Positions 1-10,632 are shown, counted from the first letter of the stretch. The stretch is DNA of 64,000 nt from PGYU01 sp964637845 (GCA_964637845.1 CAZWXI010000002.1:1-64000); one strand, 5' to 3'. The notes: a model not told the origin generated them from the sequence alone. Numbers and translations: made by a program.

Positions 1-1
1 C

Positions 2-3000
2 AGGATAAGATTAAATTCAAATATCGGTACAAACCGTTTATCATCTGTGCCAATAGTTAATGGATGGGCAGGTCCGTCAGTAAATGTCGAAGCAACAGGC
101 TCGCTTGATTTTGGTGCAAATGTTTTGCGATTTAACAACTTCGAAGCAAAAGCCGGCTCGACTTTAATATTCGGCTCGCAATTCGGCATTGCAACCAGCG
201 GGACCAAAACAGGTAACTTGCATGGACAATTCTCCTATCCGGCTATAAATGATAGTATCAATATTATTTATAGTGCGGTAGGGAACCATTTCAATAATAC
301 TCAAATCGTTACAATACCAAATAGAAACGGTACCACATTTTTTATAGAAAGAGTCAGAATACTCGACGCATCGAGTAACGTAATCATGGATAATTTTTCG
401 GGTAATTCGCTGACTCGTTCTACAACTTGCTTGAATATTTATCCTGAACACCCCGTCGTATTATCAGCTGGTCAAACTTATACAATCCAAATTGACCCAA
501 GCAATGTGAGCGGAAATAAAAAATATAAAGCATGGATTGATTACGACTATAATGGAGCATTTAGCAATAGTGCGCCCGAAATGATTATGAATGTCAATTC
601 ATCAAGCCAGACTTTAGTATCTACAAATTTTACAGTACCAGTTGCAACAGCAAACGGTTCAACTTTCCTTAGAGTAGGAATGAGAGACAATACTACTGAT
701 TATGGACCTACTGATAATGGCACCGGTGAATTTGAAGAATATACCGTAAGAATCGTGAATCCCAATACAAGTGTTGCCCAAGTTTCAGGTAATGGACTGC
801 CTAACTGGGTACGTTCTTACACTGTTCATTCTAAACAACCAAACAGTACGGTAACTCCGGATACAGATTTTAATGTTGTCGATTCTTTGAAAATTGTATC
901 AGGTCAGCATATAAATGGGACAAGAGTCATAACCTTGCTCGGTGATTTCATCAATGACACAACCAACGGTTTCAATGCCGGAACCGGCAGTTTATTGTTC
1001 AGAGGTTTTGTAAATAGTCGAATACGTGGAACCGCACCCGCAACATTCAATGTTGTCAATACTCAAAAAAATAACGCCAATATTATACTTGAAACCAATG
1101 CTACAATTGCGACCTCATTAAATCTTGATTCGGCAAACTTGTTTTCAATTGCCGACAACGTCAATCTAACTATAAACCAAACCGCAACTGTAACTCCCGG
1201 TTCAGGCACATTCAATGAAAACAGAATGATTAATACATCGGGAGCTATTAATTCGGGTCAAATAGCCAAGCGATTTTCCAGCGGAACAGGCGTTTCGCGA
1301 AATTTCTATTTCCCAATTGGTGTATCCCCACTTTTCAACCCTGCTTTTATACAAGCTACCGCAAATTATGGTGCTAATGCATCATTAACACTAAAGCACG
1401 TTGACGCCCGGCACCCCGATAGACTCATGGATAGTTCGCTTGTGCATTACTGGACAATCTCAACTAACCAAATTACAAACATCACATCAGATAGTCTCAA
1501 TTTCCGATACAATCAATCTGAAGTTGTTGGCAGGGAAGCTATGTATTTACCCGGTCGCCACCGAACGATGTGGGAAATTAATTTGGGGGTTAACCCATTT
1601 ATTGACACTGCAAATAACCTGATTATTCTAAAAAATGTTGATACACTTGACGGCGATTGGACCGCCGGCGAACCACTGATTTATTTTAATGGACGTATTT
1701 TCTATAGCCGCGCTACAGGAGATTGGAACAATAAATTAAATTGGTCCAACGAACCTATCCTCAAACACAATGGCCCTGCCTCATCTTATTTCCCAGGATC
1801 ATTATTCAGTAATGATACCGTAAATATTGACGGGCACTTAATAGCTTTCAGAGATTCCATAAACATAACCATTGATTCATTACGTATAGGGGGGTCAAAC
1901 CCGAACCCAGGACAAGGGAATTTACAATTCTCTGATTCACCTTCCGCCAAAACCTTATCCCTGAGAGAACTTTTTATTGATGAAGACGGTATCATTACAG
2001 GCACAACCCCGGTCGGGGGTAGGCAGGACACAATATTAATACATGGAAGCATTATTAATAATTCTACTGCAAATGTCTCACTTAGAAATAACGATAATAA
2101 CTCCACCGCGATTAAGTTCGTAGGGGATACAAATTCTTATATTTCAGGTAATGGCAGTTGGGGAAGATTAGGCAATATCGTACTTCAAAAAGCTGGCGGT
2201 TTGTTAGACTCTCTGTTCATAACCTCGCCTACCTTTGCCTCGGCAAGTGATACAACTTCGAATTATCATATTGTATTTAACTCTGGCACTCTTTCTCATA
2301 TTTCACCAACTAATTTATATATTTCAACGAATACTAATCCTATTAACCTTGCCCCCAGTACAGGTATTAACGTTACCAATGGCTCAGTTAGAACTCGCTC
2401 AACACTTACTACAAATGCCCAAACGACAGTTAATATCGTTGGTGGTGGTCTATGGGTTGGCGATAACGCAAATGAACATTTTCTATACAATACAGGCACT
2501 ATATTTAACCAAAATAACGGTACTGTACGCGTCGCCGGAGCTTTTGCACGCAATCTTATAACTTCGGAAATTAACTTCTCGATGGATGCTGCCAGTGATT
2601 TTTACATTAACACTGTAGGGAATACTTCGACAAACATCGGTTTTGACATTAGCAATTCAAACTCAGTATTTAATATGTCCGGTGGCAGAATCATCATTAC
2701 AAATGCTGGTGGTACTACTGCCGCAGTATCTGATTATCGAATTAGCGCCCAAAACGGTACCGGTATGCTCGGAGGTACGATTCAAGCCGGTGATACTTTA
2801 CTTACTCCGAATGCTACGACAATTAAATTATCCGGTACTATGCCCGTTTACAATCTACATTTTACTAATATACCTGCGAATGCTGTTCAAACTCAAATCA
2901 ACGAAGTCAGTTTTACAATTAAAAATAACTGGTCTATTGATGCAAATCATTCTTTCAATCTTAACGGGAGTACGGTAAATTTAGCAGGTAATTTGACTAA

Positions 3001-6000
3001 TTACGGTATATTCACGGGAGTTCCTACGGGACCAACTTCAGATGCTTGGCTCTTATCTCTGAATGGTACGGGTAGTCAAACAATTTTATCAAACACTAGT
3101 GCGCTTGAACTATACAATTTCAGACTGATTAAACCTTCAGGTACTGTAAATCTTTCCCCGATAGGTAATTCAGACCTTGTTGTAAGAAATTCACTTGAAT
3201 TTTCGAATACCAATCAATCCTTCATTGATGCATCTGCCACGGGGCGATTTGTCGAATTAAGTCCTATGATTGGCAGTAACCCACAAATATTCCGAGTTGG
3301 AAAAGGGCACGTCTTTGGAAGACTCTATCGCCATATCGCTACGGGTGCGGTTGCACTCGAATATGCTGTTGGTGCCGATACTCTGGACAGTTATCGTCCC
3401 GTGAAATTCGAGACAGTTGGTACAGGTGGCACTGCAGGGCTTGTCGGTGTACGTGCTTATGAGCATGCTCATCCCGATACTGCAAGTTCATCTTTCAACA
3501 CATCTACTAACGTTCAAAAATATTGGAATATTGATACAAAAGGTACTTTTGCTTTGGGCGGTAGAACTTTCAACGCTACATTATTCTTCATCAACCCTCA
3601 AGATATTAACGGGGGAGACCCGCTATTTTATGAGCAATATCGTTATAGTCCACCGTATCCTGCCGCAGGTACATGGGCTGATTTAAATACAGCTTCCAAG
3701 ACCGACACAAGCTCCACTTCAATCAACAACACTATATTTGGTGACTTTGCTATCGGCGAGCCTACAGGTGTTACTTTCTGGAGCTACAACAACGGTAGTT
3801 GGAACGATATTAATACTTGGTCTATGAGTGGATATACAACACTTACTCCGGCTGTCAGACCGCCCAATGAACATACCGATATCGTCAGAATCGGAAACGG
3901 CAAAACTGTAACTCTGCCCGATGACTTCCAAGACACTGTGAGGTCTGTTATTATTGAAAGATTTAATGGATTACCCGGTGCATTATATATACAAGGTTCT
4001 TTTAATTACATACGTGGTACAAGTTTCATACTCGAAGATAGTTGTACAATCGGACTTATGCACTTGAACGGCATAACCCCTTCGGGATTTTCGGGAGCAG
4101 TTCAAACTAATCTCAGAAGTTTTGGTGTTGCCCGCTATCATTATAACAGTACTTTCGGCTCCCAAAATACCGGCACTGGACTACCCGACACTATAAAAAC
4201 ATTGATTGTTGACAATCCTCATCCCGTTAACAAAACTGTCTTTATGTCGGTTCCCGGTGGTCCAGTTGTCAGAGTGCAAGATACATTATTCATCAGGCAA
4301 GGTGTGTTCAATGCGGGTAACAGAAACATGACTATTTACAATGTTGCGAAAATTGACACAGTCACAAATGACGGTAAATTGACCCCAACAAGCTCTTCTA
4401 TTAATTTTGGAGGACTGAACGACAAATACATAATCATAAGAAATAATTCAGGCATCAACTTCAACAATTTGAATATTTTAGGAGGCGATGTTAAAGTTTA
4501 TCGTCCAACAGTATATAATCCCGCGTTTTCTAACATAAATATCGCAAATCAACTTAATTTTGTCAACCCAAGCACATATATTTCGCTTTACGACAGCGTT
4601 CATTTACGCATTCAAAATGCTGCGCTCACCTCGATACTCAACTTTGGTCCCGATAGATTCGTAAGAACCGGCTTACAAAGTGGATTTTTAGTCAGGGCAA
4701 TTAACCCATCTTTGACTTATATTTTTCCTGTCGGCTCAGATTCATATTATTCTCCCGCTGTCTTCCAAGGCGCTACCGGGACAGCAGGGCGCATCGGCGT
4801 ACGTGCTTCTTGGGGTTCGATTGCTATGGATGCACATCGTGGTTCATCGGGAAGTCCGTATGCTAATTTTATCAAACGTTATTGGGCTATTGACAGCGTT
4901 TCCGCTCAAATTAATGGTAAATGGACATTTAGTTATAATGATGCCGATATTTACGGAAGCGAATCCGAATTTGTTCGTATCGGACGTTGGAGACCTACCC
5001 GTGAACGTTTGCCCGGATTTTGGATTTTTCCATTCAACCCGCCGAGTATAAATATAGCCACTAATACTTTCGAGACGGACGCTGCTTACAATTTTAATGA
5101 ATTCAGGGGTGACTGGACAATCGGCAGTATTGATTACTTCCGTCGTATTTTCTATACCCGCCAAACAGGCAACTGGACTGATGAGAATACTTGGACCTAT
5201 AATCCGGCTCATAGCGGTCCCATATCGGGTCCGGGTATCTTCCCGAATATGCTGCAGGATTCGGCTGTTATTGGTGGCGGAAGTGGCGGCGTTGGAAATC
5301 ATAAAGTAACTCTTGACATCAACGATCCGATTTTGCCCGGATATGGTAGCGGTATCGCACTTGGCACATCGGTAACTAACACCGGAACCCTCATAATGGG
5401 CAACAACATTTTGTCTGCTGACCATTTTACCTTGGAAAATTATTCAACATTGTATTTAGGTTTACCCGGAGGGATTACTACAGTTCCAACTGCTTCGGGG
5501 AATATTCAATCGGCTGTTAACCGTAGTTTCAGTAAAAACGCTATATATTATTATCAATCCGCTAATAATCAAGTCACTGGTAATGCTCTGCCTGATAGCG
5601 TCCATAGGTTAATAATCATTAATAATGGGTTGGCGGGAGATAACGAAGTAACTTTGACAAATCCTATTGTTGTACGTGATTCGTTGTCAATCATTCAAGG
5701 CGTCCTTGCCTTGCAAAACCTCACTGCGAACTCTACAGGTAATGCTCATTATTCTCAGCAGAGCGGCACGGTTTTGAGAGTTGGAGGCACTAATTCGCTT
5801 CAAACAGCATTAAATAATTATTTGAGCTATAATTTGCCGTTTGACAGTTTCGTTGATTTCAACGGTTCTACTCAGACAATTTCTGATTTGCCACTTACTC
5901 TTACGCAAGATGTATCTTTATACACAGGAGGTCTCGGTAGTGTATTTGTTAGTAATCCCGGAACTAAGACTGTTAATGGTCCACTGCTTCTAAGGGGTGA

Positions 6001-6121
6001 TATTTACATCAGAAATGCCTCTATTCTAAATAACCTTCAGCCGAATGGTTTATATGTAGTCGGTAATGTTATTAATAGTGCCATAATTACCAACGAAGGT
6101 ATTATACACATCGGAAATTAA
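2..6121 (+). CDS. Giant modular secreted surface protein, N-terminus outside the window
   Basis: The reading frame is open to the left edge, so the GTG at 47 is probably internal and the gene begins upstream. Over 2000 residues remain. A GEVED-type domain lies at about bases 480-770 (WIDYDYNG, then GTGEFEEYTV). After it a composite module recurs three times: an FPVG-like segment (about 1306, 3367 and 4726), then a GDWTxGE-like segment, then a G-x-W-x(5)-W motif (GDWNNKLNW near 1720, GSWNDINTW near 3798, GNWTDENTW near 5166). Lines of the type LPDSxxxLIIxN...VxDSLxIxxGVL suggest a long beta-solenoid. Cysteine is very scarce, as expected outside the cell. The C-terminus (NEGIIHIGN) is not a classical T9SS type A domain but resembles the end of the next protein. 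The role is probably adhesin or surface layer, which is inference. It is first in a run of exported proteins. Confidence 0.85.
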   Translation, partial: RIRLNSNIGTNRLSSVPIVNGWAGPSVNVEATGSLDFGANVLRFNNFEAKAGSTLIFGSQFGIATSGTKTGNLHGQFSYPAINDSINIIYSAVGNHFNNTQIVTIPNRNGTTFFIERVRILDASSNVIMDNFSGNSLTRSTTCLNIYPEHPVVLSAGQTYTIQIDPSNVSGNKKYKAWIDYDYNGAFSNSAPEMIMNVNSSSQTLVSTNFTVPVATANGSTFLRVGMRDNTTDYGPTDNGTGEFEEYTVRIVNPNTSVAQVSGNGLPNWVRSYTVHSKQPNSTVTPDTDFNVVDSLKIVSGQHINGTRVITLLGDFINDTTNGFNAGTGSLLFRGFVNSRIRGTAPATFNVVNTQKNNANIILETNATIATSLNLDSANLFSIADNVNLTINQTATVTPGSGTFNENRMINTSGAINSGQIAKRFSSGTGVSRNFYFPIGVSPLFNPAFIQATANYGANASLTLKHVDARHPDRLMDSSLVHYWTISTNQITNITSDSLNFRYNQSEVVGREAMYLPGRHRTMWEINLGVNPFIDTANNLIILKNVDTLDGDWTAGEPLIYFNGRIFYSRATGDWNNKLNWSNEPILKHNGPASSYFPGSLFSNDTVNIDGHLIAFRDSINITIDSLRIGGSNPNPGQGNLQFSDSPSAKTLSLRELFIDEDGIITGTTPVGGRQDTILIHGSIINNSTANVSLRNNDNNSTAIKFVGDTNSYISGNGSWGRLGNIVLQKAGGLLDSLFITSPTFASASDTTSNYHIVFNSGTLSHISPTNLYISTNTNPINLAPSTGINVTNGSVRTRSTLTTNAQTTVNIVGGGLWVGDNANEHFLYNTGTIFNQNNGTVRVAGAFARNLITSEINFSMDAASDFYINTVGNTSTNIGFDISNSNSVFNMSGGRIIITNAGGTTAAVSDYRISAQNGTGMLGGTIQAGDTLLTPNATTIKLSGTMPVYNLHFTNIPANAVQTQINEVSFTIKNNWSIDANHSFNLNGSTVNLAGNLTNYGIFTGVPTGPTSDAWLLSLNGTGSQTILSNTSALELYNFRLIKPSGTVNLSPIGNSDLVVRNSLEFSNTNQSFIDASATGRFVELSPMIGSNPQIFRVGKGHVFGRLYRHIATGAVALEYAVGADTLDSYRPVKFETVGTGGTAGLVGVRAYEHAHPDTASSSFNTSTNVQKYWNIDTKGTFALGGRTFNATLFFINPQDINGGDPLFYEQYRYSPPYPAAGTWADLNTASKTDTSSTSINNTIFGDFAIGEPTGVTFWSYNNGSWNDINTWSMSGYTTLTPAVRPPNEHTDIVRIGNGKTVTLPDDFQDTVRSVIIERFNGLPGALYIQGSFNYIRGTSFILEDSCTIGLMHLNGITPSGFSGAVQTNLRSFGVARYHYNSTFGSQNTGTGLPDTIKTLIVDNPHPVNKTVFMSVPGGPVVRVQDTLFIRQGVFNAGNRNMTIYNVAKIDTVTNDGKLTPTSSSINFGGLNDKYIIIRNNSGINFNNLNILGGDVKVYRPTVYNPAFSNINIANQLNFVNPSTYISLYDSVHLRIQNAALTSILNFGPDRFVRTGLQSGFLVRAINPSLTYIFPVGSDSYYSPAVFQGATGTAGRIGVRASWGSIAMDAHRGSSGSPYANFIKRYWAIDSVSAQINGKWTFSYNDADIYGSESEFVRIGRWRPTRERLPGFWIFPFNPPSINIATNTFETDAAYNFNEFRGDWTIGSIDYFRRIFYTRQTGNWTDENTWTYNPAHSGPISGPGIFPNMLQDSAVIGGGSGGVGNHKVTLDINDPILPGYGSGIALGTSVTNTGTLIMGNNILSADHFTLENYSTLYLGLPGGITTVPTASGNIQSAVNRSFSKNAIYYYQSANNQVTGNALPDSVHRLIIINNGLAGDNEVTLTNPIVVRDSLSIIQGVLALQNLTANSTGNAHYSQQSGTVLRVGGTNSLQTALNNYLSYNLPFDSFVDFNGSTQTISDLPLTLTQDVSLYTGGLGSVFVSNPGTKTVNGPLLLRGDIYIRNASILNNLQPNGLYVVGNVINSAIITNEGIIHIGN

Positions 6122-6198
6122 TTTGGCACGATATTTTATAATGATTTAGTGGATAAATAGGTAAAAAATTATGAAAATTTCTCTTGACAAAGACTTGT

Positions 6199-6214
6199 TA
6201 AGTATTTGTACTTA
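6199..6214. promoter_or_regulatory. Small inverted repeat in the leader of the next gene
   Basis: Six-base arms TAAGTA and TACTTA flank TTTG. This lies in the 194-base stretch between the giant surface gene and the 719-aa gene. It could be an operator or a small hairpin. A TTGACA at 6184 has no matching -10 box at normal spacing. The only other features seen in this stretch are the AT-rich run at 6219-6232 and a TTTTGCAC at about 6262. Confidence 0.25.
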
Positions 6215-6315
6215 TGTGTATTATATAAAATCGAAGTAAATTCGAATTATGAATAAAACCATTTTGCACAATAATGAACACTAACTATTATATTTCTACA
6301 ATTTATGGAGTTTAT

Positions 6316-8475
6316 ATGAATTTGAGTAACTTACTCAAAACATCAGCTCTCGCTGTATGTTTTATCTGCTTCTTCGCTTTCGGAGAAGCTTTTGCTCAGA
6401 ACTTCATCTCTGATGGGGCTGCTTCTGACTACAATGCTACTTGCGGTGCCGTTATCCGCATGAAAAATAACTCGAGCCAATTCCAAAACATCAATACCGC
6501 TGACTTAGGTCAATCAACCAACGTAATACCCGGTGTTGTTGATTGGGCCGGTGCCGGCGGTACACAAACTGTTCAAGGGTTGTACTATTCACTGCTCTAT
6601 ACTTCAGGCACTTCTGCAAAAACCGTCGCTGACGGTGTTTTTGTTATGGGGGGCGCTTGTGCTACATTTCTTCCAGGCTATGACAGTTTAGGAACATATC
6701 CATACTTTGCAACAGGAGGCAGCAGAACCTATAATGGTACATTCACCTACGGCGGTTCAGGAGCGCAAAACATCTTTCCCGAGCAATCAGGTTCAAGTGG
6801 TACAGACTATAACATTCTCGCACTCTCAGGCGGTGGTACGAAAACTATTCTCGATTGGGGTTCAGTTGGTGCCGGTGTAAATGTTGACTTAGCTTCAGGT
6901 ACTGACCTGACAATTTCAGGTAACCTTTATACTGGTACTGGTATATCTACTTTCGGTGGTAATGTTACAATGAACGACGATGATGCTGACTTTTCCGTTG
7001 GTACTGGAGCTGTTAATTTCGATGGTAATCTAACAATTGCAAGCGGTACTCTGACAGCCGCTTCTACTTCCGGCGATGTTACAATTGCTTCAACTTCAAC
7101 ACTTACTCTATCAGGTGATAACTCTGTCCTCGACTTTGCTAACAATAGCGACTTGCTTATCACAGGTAGCTTTGTTAACAACGGTAATGGTGCAAACTTG
7201 CTTTTTGCTTGTTTGTCAACCGTGACTTACAACGGCTCACAAAATCCGCAATTAGTCGTTCCTACTTTGCAATCTAATCCTTACGGTAATCTGGTACTTA
7301 CAGGTGGAGCTAAAAGAGGCGATGATGCATTGAACTATGCTAATAACATCTTCTTATGTAACAACTTCGCTCTCTCAGGCGGTAACTTTGATATGTGGAC
7401 AAACGGAGGCACTTTGACTATGCTTGCAGTAGCCGGTACTGCTACTTACGGTGGCGGTTCAGGTAATGAGGAGGTTGAAGGTTCGATGGCTCGTACTATG
7501 GATGCTGGTGCCGCATCTTATGTATTCAACAACAGAAATACAACTGTTACTCTCTTAGCCGATGCTAACAACCCGACTCTTACTACAATCAATATGCGCC
7601 CCGGTCAAGGTTCTCAAATGGCTCAATACGACAATACTTCTGACGTAAATAGAAGAGTAACATTAACAAACAACGCAACAAATGACTTCTCAATGCAGGT
7701 TGCCGTTGGTTACTTGTTTAGCGAAGGTCCCGGTGCCTGGGGAGCTCCTTATGAGCAATCAACAATCAGATTCTACGAAGGCAGCGCTACTGCCGTAGAA
7801 AAAGTTGGTACAGGGCAAGTTTATAGCCGTACAGCTGCTGCAGGTGCTAACTTAGGCCAAGTATCGTTGGCAGCTATCCTTCGCTCTACGTCAGGTACAT
7901 TACCTAATGACATTGATAAATTCTTCAGTAGTCACGACCTCATTCTCCGTGCAGGTCCGACTACTTTCTACACTGTTATTGATGGACGTTGGACAAACCC
8001 GAACACTTGGGACGAAGGTACTCAACCGTCATCTATTGACAATACTGAAATCAGACACGCGGTTTACGTAGGTATTGATGGCCCATTTATAGCTACAGGG
8101 GGTGGAGCTGACGGAGTTGCAGAAAACAACACACTTGCAGAATTTACTCATTACGGTACGAACGCCGCCGCAAGTACTATAACAATTGCAAGCGGATATG
8201 CTAACGCATCACTTATTATAGGTAACGAAGACAACCCTGCAAGCTATATCTTCCGTACAGCAAGCACAACTGGTACTTCATTTATTAATAACAATACATC
8301 AGTTCCAGCAGGCGTATTCCCTTACACTACAGCTAAGGCTTCAGCCACTAAAACTGACTTCAATGGTCTATGGTTGATTAACGGTTATGGAGCCGGTACT
8401 CCGGGCTTTGGAACATACCAAATCACTAACCAAGGTACAATCAACAACGAAGGCGTAATCGAAATCGGCGAATAA
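6316..8475 (+). CDS. Secreted beta-solenoid-like surface protein, 719 aa
   Basis: I chose the ATG at 6316 over the in-frame ATG at 6274 because GGAG sits five bases upstream of it and it opens directly into a signal peptide (hydrophobic stretch ending AFGEAFA-Q). The mature part is rich in Gly, Thr, Ser, Asn and Ala, with short beta-strand repeats such as TISGNLYTGTGIST. Near residue 560 it carries FYTVIDGRWTNPNTW, the same G-x-W-x(5)-W module seen three times in the preceding giant protein. Its C-terminus (NNEGVIEIGE) resembles that protein's end, and no classical T9SS sorting domain is visible. It has more GC-rich, Gly-rich codons than the flanking genes and looks highly expressed, which is inference. 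I do not recognise a named family; a surface or matrix protein is the best guess. Confidence 0.82.
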   Translation: MNLSNLLKTSALAVCFICFFAFGEAFAQNFISDGAASDYNATCGAVIRMKNNSSQFQNINTADLGQSTNVIPGVVDWAGAGGTQTVQGLYYSLLYTSGTSAKTVADGVFVMGGACATFLPGYDSLGTYPYFATGGSRTYNGTFTYGGSGAQNIFPEQSGSSGTDYNILALSGGGTKTILDWGSVGAGVNVDLASGTDLTISGNLYTGTGISTFGGNVTMNDDDADFSVGTGAVNFDGNLTIASGTLTAASTSGDVTIASTSTLTLSGDNSVLDFANNSDLLITGSFVNNGNGANLLFACLSTVTYNGSQNPQLVVPTLQSNPYGNLVLTGGAKRGDDALNYANNIFLCNNFALSGGNFDMWTNGGTLTMLAVAGTATYGGGSGNEEVEGSMARTMDAGAASYVFNNRNTTVTLLADANNPTLTTINMRPGQGSQMAQYDNTSDVNRRVTLTNNATNDFSMQVAVGYLFSEGPGAWGAPYEQSTIRFYEGSATAVEKVGTGQVYSRTAAAGANLGQVSLAAILRSTSGTLPNDIDKFFSSHDLILRAGPTTFYTVIDGRWTNPNTWDEGTQPSSIDNTEIRHAVYVGIDGPFIATGGGADGVAENNTLAEFTHYGTNAAASTITIASGYANASLIIGNEDNPASYIFRTASTTGTSFINNNTSVPAGVFPYTTAKASATKTDFNGLWLINGYGAGTPGFGTYQITNQGTINNEGVIEIGE

Positions 8476-8493
8476 TATTATCACACTCCTGAG

Positions 8494-8513
8494 CCCCCTC
8501 ATTTAAGAGGGGG
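8494..8513. repeat. GC-rich palindromic element (REP-like)
   Basis: Perfect seven-base arms CCCCCTC and GAGGGGG surround ATTTAA, followed at once by CGAGGGGGTGG. This block is strikingly GC-rich against the AT-rich surroundings. It lies between the stop of the 719-aa gene and the next start. Similar CCCCTC...GAGGGG elements are scattered in many bacterial genomes as intergenic repeats. It may also act as a transcript-end hairpin, although no T-run follows. Confidence 0.5.
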
Positions 8514-8535
8514 CGAGGGGGTGGTTAACAAAAAA

Positions 8536-10632
8536 ATGAAAAAAAATGCGATAAATATTACGATCTCACTTATCCTACTCATCTTGGCGGGTGTTGTCGC
8601 CTTTTCGCAGACGTCGCTCGATAACACAGGCGGAGATATTCGTAATGCCGGCACAATCAGAGTAAAACGCGGACAAGTAAAGAGTATGCCCGATACGATT
8701 GGCGGGAGAGTGGAATTTCTCCAAAGAGTCGCAAGTTCGCAGCAAGTAATCCCGAATATAGTTTTTAATCAACTCGTCATTGGTAATGATGCGAAAAAAA
8801 TTGTTCATGATGCATATCGTGACAACAATAACAATGTCAGACCGCTCGTAGTTTTGGACTCTCTCATTGTTATTGATAATGCTTTGCTCACTACACATTG
8901 GATAGGATATAATCCTGAAGATGTCCAAGCCAAATCTACTGTCAAAAACAACGCAACTTATTCAGGACCGCGATATATTATCCTCAATGCCGAAAGTCAA
9001 TCCCAAGACTTGATGGGAGTCGGTTCATTTTCGAGATTGATGATAGATAATCCTTATGGTGTAAATGTTGTCAGCGGTGGATTTGAAATTAACGAAGAAC
9101 TCAATCTGCGTCGCGGCGAATTGCGTAATTCGTCTGAAAATAACTTTACGATGAAAGATTCATCGCTCATTGTGCGTAATGTGGGGGCTTCTATTGCTCA
9201 CCAGCCTCAATTTGAAGCAACCGTTAACATTAAATATACCGGTAGCGGTGATTTAACAACCGGACCAGAAACTCCTGTAGATGAGACTATTCTGCAGAAC
9301 TTGTTAGTCCAGAACACAGGTATAACCGAATTATCCCAAAACGTTACAGTTAACGATTCACTATTTGTCGGAGCTATTGTTGTTACCAACGATGATACTC
9401 TCAAACTTACATCCGCAAAGAATCCCGTTTATGCCGTTTATAACCCGTCAGCTGAAATTGCAGGGAATTTCGAGCGTACGGGATTATTCGCAGGAGATAC
9501 ACTTTTGCTCAATAATCCGTTTACTTGGTTGTTTTTTGAAAAACAGTCTGATATGGCTGGGATTACGCGACTTGTCAGTACTACGAGACCTTTGACATAT
9601 CAGCCATATCTCGGTGGCGATGAAAAGGTGAGGCGTATCATTAATCTTCAGGGATTCGACAGCAACAATAATCTGATTGATAAAGGGATGCTTGCTAATT
9701 TTGGTTTCGGATGGCGTCATAAACCTTTGGCACCATTCCACGAAACCGATAATTTGAATGTACCCGATTTAATTCTTCAAATGTGGCTTGGCGATAATTG
9801 GTTCGATTTTGATTCCGAAGAGCCTCAGATAGACTTCGGTACTAATTGGGCATACAGCAATTTATATTCACTATCTCAATTTGGCGAATATGCTATAGGT
9901 TATCCGGGTATGACTTCTATTTTATTCCATGCTCGTGTGTTGCTCGAAGGTCCATACACCAAAGGGGGAGTCGGTGAGATGCACACTATGCTGAATAATC
10001 AAGGTTTACTTGCTAAAACAAACTTGAATTCATATCCATATAATTTAGTACCGAACATAAGTCCCGATATACTTAGTAATATTCCGAATGATGTCGTTGA
10101 CCTTGTTGTGTTGGAATTCCGTAAATTGCGAAATAATAATCCGAGTTTTTACAAAACTGCATTCTTGCGTAATGACGGTCGCTTAACAGATTTGCACGGT
10201 GATTCAAACATCAGGATAACTCGTCAAGATGGAATTGATTCCGGTGGCGGCTCATACCATGTAATCATCAGACACAGGAACCACGCACCAATAATCACTG
10301 AAAATCCATTGGAAATTTATCCGCAAAACAATAACTTTTTGTATGATTTTACCCAACCCGGCTTGGTTGAAGGTGGTTCTGCCGCAATGAAAATTGTAGA
10401 TGTCAATACACTCGGACAGCGTATTTTTGCACTAAAAGCAGGCTTTCTAAATGAAGATGCAGTATTGCTCGGACCTATAATGGATGTCACCCAATATTAT
10501 ACTAGGAATGTTGACCACGAAGGAGCATGGATAGGCTTCACACGAAGAGCATTATTCAATGCTGATTATAATATGGATGGTATCATCAATACTCGAGACT
10601 TTAATATTAGTTGGAACAATAGAAGCCAGTAG
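8536..10632 (+). CDS. Secreted surface protein with C-terminal half-dockerin-like loop
   Basis: The start at ATG 8536 (MKKNAINIT...) gives a clean signal peptide ending VVAFSQ. The GTG at 8521 is in frame but lies inside the GC-rich palindromic element, so I reject it. Early residues contain VFNQLVIGNDAKKIV and VVLDSLIVID, matching the LxIxN...VxDSL segments of the giant protein at the left edge, so the two are probably related. The C-terminus holds NADYNMDGIINTRDFN, a single calcium-loop motif like half of a type I dockerin. No classical T9SS domain is seen. The next gene begins 27 bases downstream and may encode a partner. The role is unknown; an extracellular assembly or adhesion protein is inferred. 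Confidence 0.8.
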   Translation: MKKNAINITISLILLILAGVVAFSQTSLDNTGGDIRNAGTIRVKRGQVKSMPDTIGGRVEFLQRVASSQQVIPNIVFNQLVIGNDAKKIVHDAYRDNNNNVRPLVVLDSLIVIDNALLTTHWIGYNPEDVQAKSTVKNNATYSGPRYIILNAESQSQDLMGVGSFSRLMIDNPYGVNVVSGGFEINEELNLRRGELRNSSENNFTMKDSSLIVRNVGASIAHQPQFEATVNIKYTGSGDLTTGPETPVDETILQNLLVQNTGITELSQNVTVNDSLFVGAIVVTNDDTLKLTSAKNPVYAVYNPSAEIAGNFERTGLFAGDTLLLNNPFTWLFFEKQSDMAGITRLVSTTRPLTYQPYLGGDEKVRRIINLQGFDSNNNLIDKGMLANFGFGWRHKPLAPFHETDNLNVPDLILQMWLGDNWFDFDSEEPQIDFGTNWAYSNLYSLSQFGEYAIGYPGMTSILFHARVLLEGPYTKGGVGEMHTMLNNQGLLAKTNLNSYPYNLVPNISPDILSNIPNDVVDLVVLEFRKLRNNNPSFYKTAFLRNDGRLTDLHGDSNIRITRQDGIDSGGGSYHVIIRHRNHAPIITENPLEIYPQNNNFLYDFTQPGLVEGGSAAMKIVDVNTLGQRIFALKAGFLNEDAVLLGPIMDVTQYYTRNVDHEGAWIGFTRRALFNADYNMDGIINTRDFNISWNNRSQ

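Noticed and set aside
4844..5425. A 193-codon minus-strand open frame inside the giant surface gene
   Set aside because: It is antisense to a repeat-rich coding region with clear protein motifs, and it has no signal, domain or ribosome site of its own.
6184..6230. TTGACA as a sigma-70 -35 box
   Set aside because: No TATAAT-like box lies 16-18 bases downstream.
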